From Flavobacterium psychrophilum (GTDB taxonomy: Bacteria > Bacteroidota > Bacteroidia > Flavobacteriales > Flavobacteriaceae): a stretch of 23,200 bases of DNA. Positions within the stretch are counted from its first letter, which is position 1; every line of letters begins with the position of its first letter. The position numbers and the translations under genes are program-made. The notes beneath the pieces are model-generated. The model had not been told where the DNA came from. It ran no database searches and saw only the letters and a list, made by a program, of their open reading frames with translations. Shown here piece after piece: positions 21,753 to 23,200 of this stretch. The stretch spans positions 1-23,200 of the forward strand of contig QFQM01000064.1 in the NCBI GenBank assembly GCA_003243255.1, read 5' to 3'.

Positions 21753-22718
21753 ATGAAAGTATATCCGCTGATTTTTGACCCCATATTGCAGGACAGGATC
21801 TGGGGAGGAACAAAACTGAAAACAGATCTTGGTAAGAAGAACCTGCCTACAGATACTACCGGTGAAAGCTGGGAACTGAGCGATGTTGCAGGCTATGTGA
21901 GCATAATTGCCAATGGAGAATACCGGGGGCAGAGCCTTACCAGCCTGCTTGAAAGGTTTCCGGCCGAAGTTATGGGGTATAAGGTGCACGAGAAGTTTGG
22001 TAACGACTTTCCGTTACTGTTTAAATTTCTTGATGCAAGAGATGACCTTTCCATACAGGTGCATCCTAATGATGAACTGGCTAAAAAACGCCACAATTCA
22101 TTTGGGAAGACTGAGATGTGGTATGTAATGCAGGCCGATGAAGGTGCTAAGATCATTGTTGGCTTTAAGCAAAAATCGTCTCCCGAAGAATATCTGGAGC
22201 ACCTGCAAAACAAAAGTCTTATAGATATACTGAATATTGTTCCGGTAAAAAAAGGGGATGTGTTTTTTCTGGAAACGGGAACCATTCACGCTATTGGTGC
22301 CGGAATTGTAATTGCTGAAATCCAGCAGACCTCTGACATTACCTACAGGATATACGACTGGGACAGGGTAGACGCTCAGGGTAACTCCCGTGAACTGCAT
22401 GTAGACCTCGCACTCGATGCTATGAACTACAATACTACCAATACCCAAAAACATTACACTACGATTCTAAACCAGTCGAATGTAATGGTAAACTGCCCGT
22501 ATTTCACTACGAGCTATCTGCCGCTAAAAGGCAGTACAGGAGTGAGCAAAGACGGAAGCAGCTTTACGGTTTACATCTGTACCGAAGGCGAATTTGCTCT
22601 AGAAACCAACGGTGAAACCTATACTTTCAAAAAGGGCGATACCGTACTGATACCGGCATCACTAAAGGTTTATATCCTTTCGGGTGAGGCCACATTGTTA
22701 GAAATAGGCATTTCTTAA
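21753..22718 (+). CDS. manA: Mannose-6-phosphate isomerase class I
   Basis: This 321-residue zinc enzyme interconverts mannose-6-phosphate and fructose-6-phosphate, feeding GDP-mannose for glycans. The zinc ligands are Q102 and H104 (IQVHPND), E121 (GKTEMWYV) and H179 (GTIHAIG). The catalytic arginine is R199 in YRIYDWDR. The C-terminal cupin portion (about 255-321) is the shorter bacterial form, so the total length is near that of the Bacillus-type enzyme rather than the 390 residues of E. coli ManA. The 23-bp gap after the PTPS gene suggests co-transcription, and no functional link is obvious. Confidence 0.93.
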   Translation: MKVYPLIFDPILQDRIWGGTKLKTDLGKKNLPTDTTGESWELSDVAGYVSIIANGEYRGQSLTSLLERFPAEVMGYKVHEKFGNDFPLLFKFLDARDDLSIQVHPNDELAKKRHNSFGKTEMWYVMQADEGAKIIVGFKQKSSPEEYLEHLQNKSLIDILNIVPVKKGDVFFLETGTIHAIGAGIVIAEIQQTSDITYRIYDWDRVDAQGNSRELHVDLALDAMNYNTTNTQKHYTTILNQSNVMVNCPYFTTSYLPLKGSTGVSKDGSSFTVYICTEGEFALETNGETYTFKKGDTVLIPASLKVYILSGEATLLEIGIS

Positions 22719-22740
22719 CAGCAGTATCACATAATAAATG

Positions 22741-22748
22741 TAACTTTG
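22741..22748 (+). promoter_or_regulatory. Putative -7 box for the 88-residue gene
   Basis: TAACTTTG fits TAnnTTTG and ends 25 bp before the ATG at 22774. No -33 TTG is seen at 17-23 bp. Confidence 0.45.
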
Positions 22749-22773
22749 CAAACAATTTAAAAACAAAATAGAG

Positions 22774-23040
22774 ATGGCAAGCGTAAAAAACTTAAAGAAA
22801 GACATCAATTTCGTATTAGGAGATATTATTGAGGCGGTTTATGTTTGGGAGATTGCTTCAGGCGGAAAACCAACTGAAAAAACAGAAGCGCTTATAGATG
22901 AGGCTATTGTGCTTTTTGACAGCCTTATTGCTAAAGTAAACCAGAAAAACGTAGAAAATAAAAAAGAACACTTCAGGGCTATCAACAAACAGCTTGAAGA
23001 TTCTGCTACACAATTAGTTGAGAAAATCAACGCACTGTAA
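22774..23040 (+). CDS. Small hypothetical protein (88 aa), helical
   Basis: This 88-residue protein has no signal peptide. It begins MASVKNLKKDINFVLGDII, then has a WEIASGGKPTEKTEAL turn and two long lysine- and glutamate-rich helices (about 38-58 and 61-87). It is probably a compact helical bundle that may bind nucleic acid or a protein partner, but that is inference. Its own promoter-like box and lysine-rich, clean frame support a real gene. I recognise no named family. It is followed within 81 bp by a tRNA gene. Confidence 0.65.
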   Translation: MASVKNLKKDINFVLGDIIEAVYVWEIASGGKPTEKTEALIDEAIVLFDSLIAKVNQKNVENKKEHFRAINKQLEDSATQLVEKINAL

Positions 23041-23074
23041 GCAAAAAAAATCAATAAAACGGGGCGGTAAATAG

Positions 23075-23105
23075 TTGCAAAATTCAAAACCGCACTATAT
23101 ATTTG
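23075..23105 (+). promoter_or_regulatory. Promoter of tRNA-Thr (TTG-N20-TATATTTG)
   Basis: TTG at 23075-23077, 20 bases and TATATTTG at 23098-23105 match the Bacteroidota -33/-7 consensus. It lies 16 bp before the tRNA 5' end and is the clearest promoter in the window. Confidence 0.7.
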
Positions 23106-23121
23106 CACCCGTATTGAGAAC

Positions 23122-23195
23122 GCCGGTGTAGCTCAGCTGGCTAGAGCAGCTGATTTGTAATCAGCAGGTCGTGGGTTCGAGTCCCTCCATCGGCT
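23122..23195 (+). tRNA. trnT: tRNA-Thr (anticodon UGU)
   Basis: The 74-nt sequence folds into a full cloverleaf. The acceptor stem GCCGGTG (23122-23128) pairs with CATCGGC (23188-23194) with one G-U pair, and the discriminator is T at 23195. The anticodon stem GCTGA/TCAGC encloses TTTGTAA, giving anticodon TGT, which reads ACA. The T-arm has GTGGG-TTCGAGT-CCCTC. The 3' CCA is not encoded. Confidence 0.95.
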
Positions 23196-23200
23196 CAATA

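Noticed and set aside
21447..21989. 180-codon open frame across PTPS and manA on the minus strand
   Set aside because: Both plus-strand genes have complete catalytic residues. This frame is a shadow.

Overview
The window looks like a chromosomal segment from a member of the Flavobacteriaceae (phylum Bacteroidota). The signs are a PorV-family protein of the type IX secretion kind, a DUF4105 protein, repeated TAnnTTTG boxes of the Bacteroidota sigma factor 20 to 60 bp before genes, few clear Shine-Dalgarno sequences, and the order kdsD-tatC-CMD-lptB next to recQ. I cannot name the genus. By eye the GC content is near 40%, which is high for Flavobacterium in the strict sense. No phage, plasmid, insertion sequence or CRISPR array is visible.

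Layout, left to right. 1-1429 (minus) holds a PorV-like outer-membrane protein and the start of a DUF4105 protein cut by the window edge. 1506-3122 (plus) is a two-gene unit: phosphatidylserine synthase pssA and a membrane-anchored GH25 lysozyme-like protein. 3250-6711 (minus) holds a GNAT acetyltransferase and the compact envelope operon kdsD-tatC-AhpD-like-lptB. recQ (6800-8995, plus) is divergent from it. 9155-9391 (minus) is a small conserved-looking protein of unknown role. 9392-9686 is filled with hairpins and short repeats. 9687-14238 (plus) holds a secreted DUF2891 protein, a large FAD-dependent dehydrogenase and a secreted serine hydrolase. 14275-20563 (minus) is an accessory-looking run: secreted esterase, DOPA-dioxygenase-like enzyme, AraC regulator, RES/Xre toxin-antitoxin pair, DUF1398 protein, siderophore-interacting-type flavoprotein, AraC regulator and an AT-rich lipoprotein. 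20728-23195 (plus) holds idi, a 6-pyruvoyl-tetrahydropterin synthase, manA, a small unknown protein and tRNA-Thr(UGU).

How the genes fit together. KdsD (Kdo precursor synthesis) and LptB (LPS export ATPase) share one operon with TatC, so that unit serves envelope building. pssA and the GH25 protein form a second envelope unit. The accessory run contains two AraC regulators, each beside plausible targets. The first starts only 10 bp after the RES toxin stop codon, so a toxin-antitoxin promoter may also drive a regulator of the dioxygenase/esterase pair.

The most unusual signals are non-coding. Three genes (recQ, the 78-residue gene, idi) end in TAG followed, after exactly four bases, by a run of CAGT units in the gene's own orientation. 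Two of these copies also share a distal A-rich block at almost the same spacing. Other elements are a long imperfect hairpin at 9517-9599, a 10-bp-stem hairpin at 9630-9655 and a 9-bp-stem REP-like palindrome at 10784-10816. I found no clearly new multi-gene system. The RES/Xre/AraC arrangement and the TAG-linked CAGT element are the best candidates for something undescribed.
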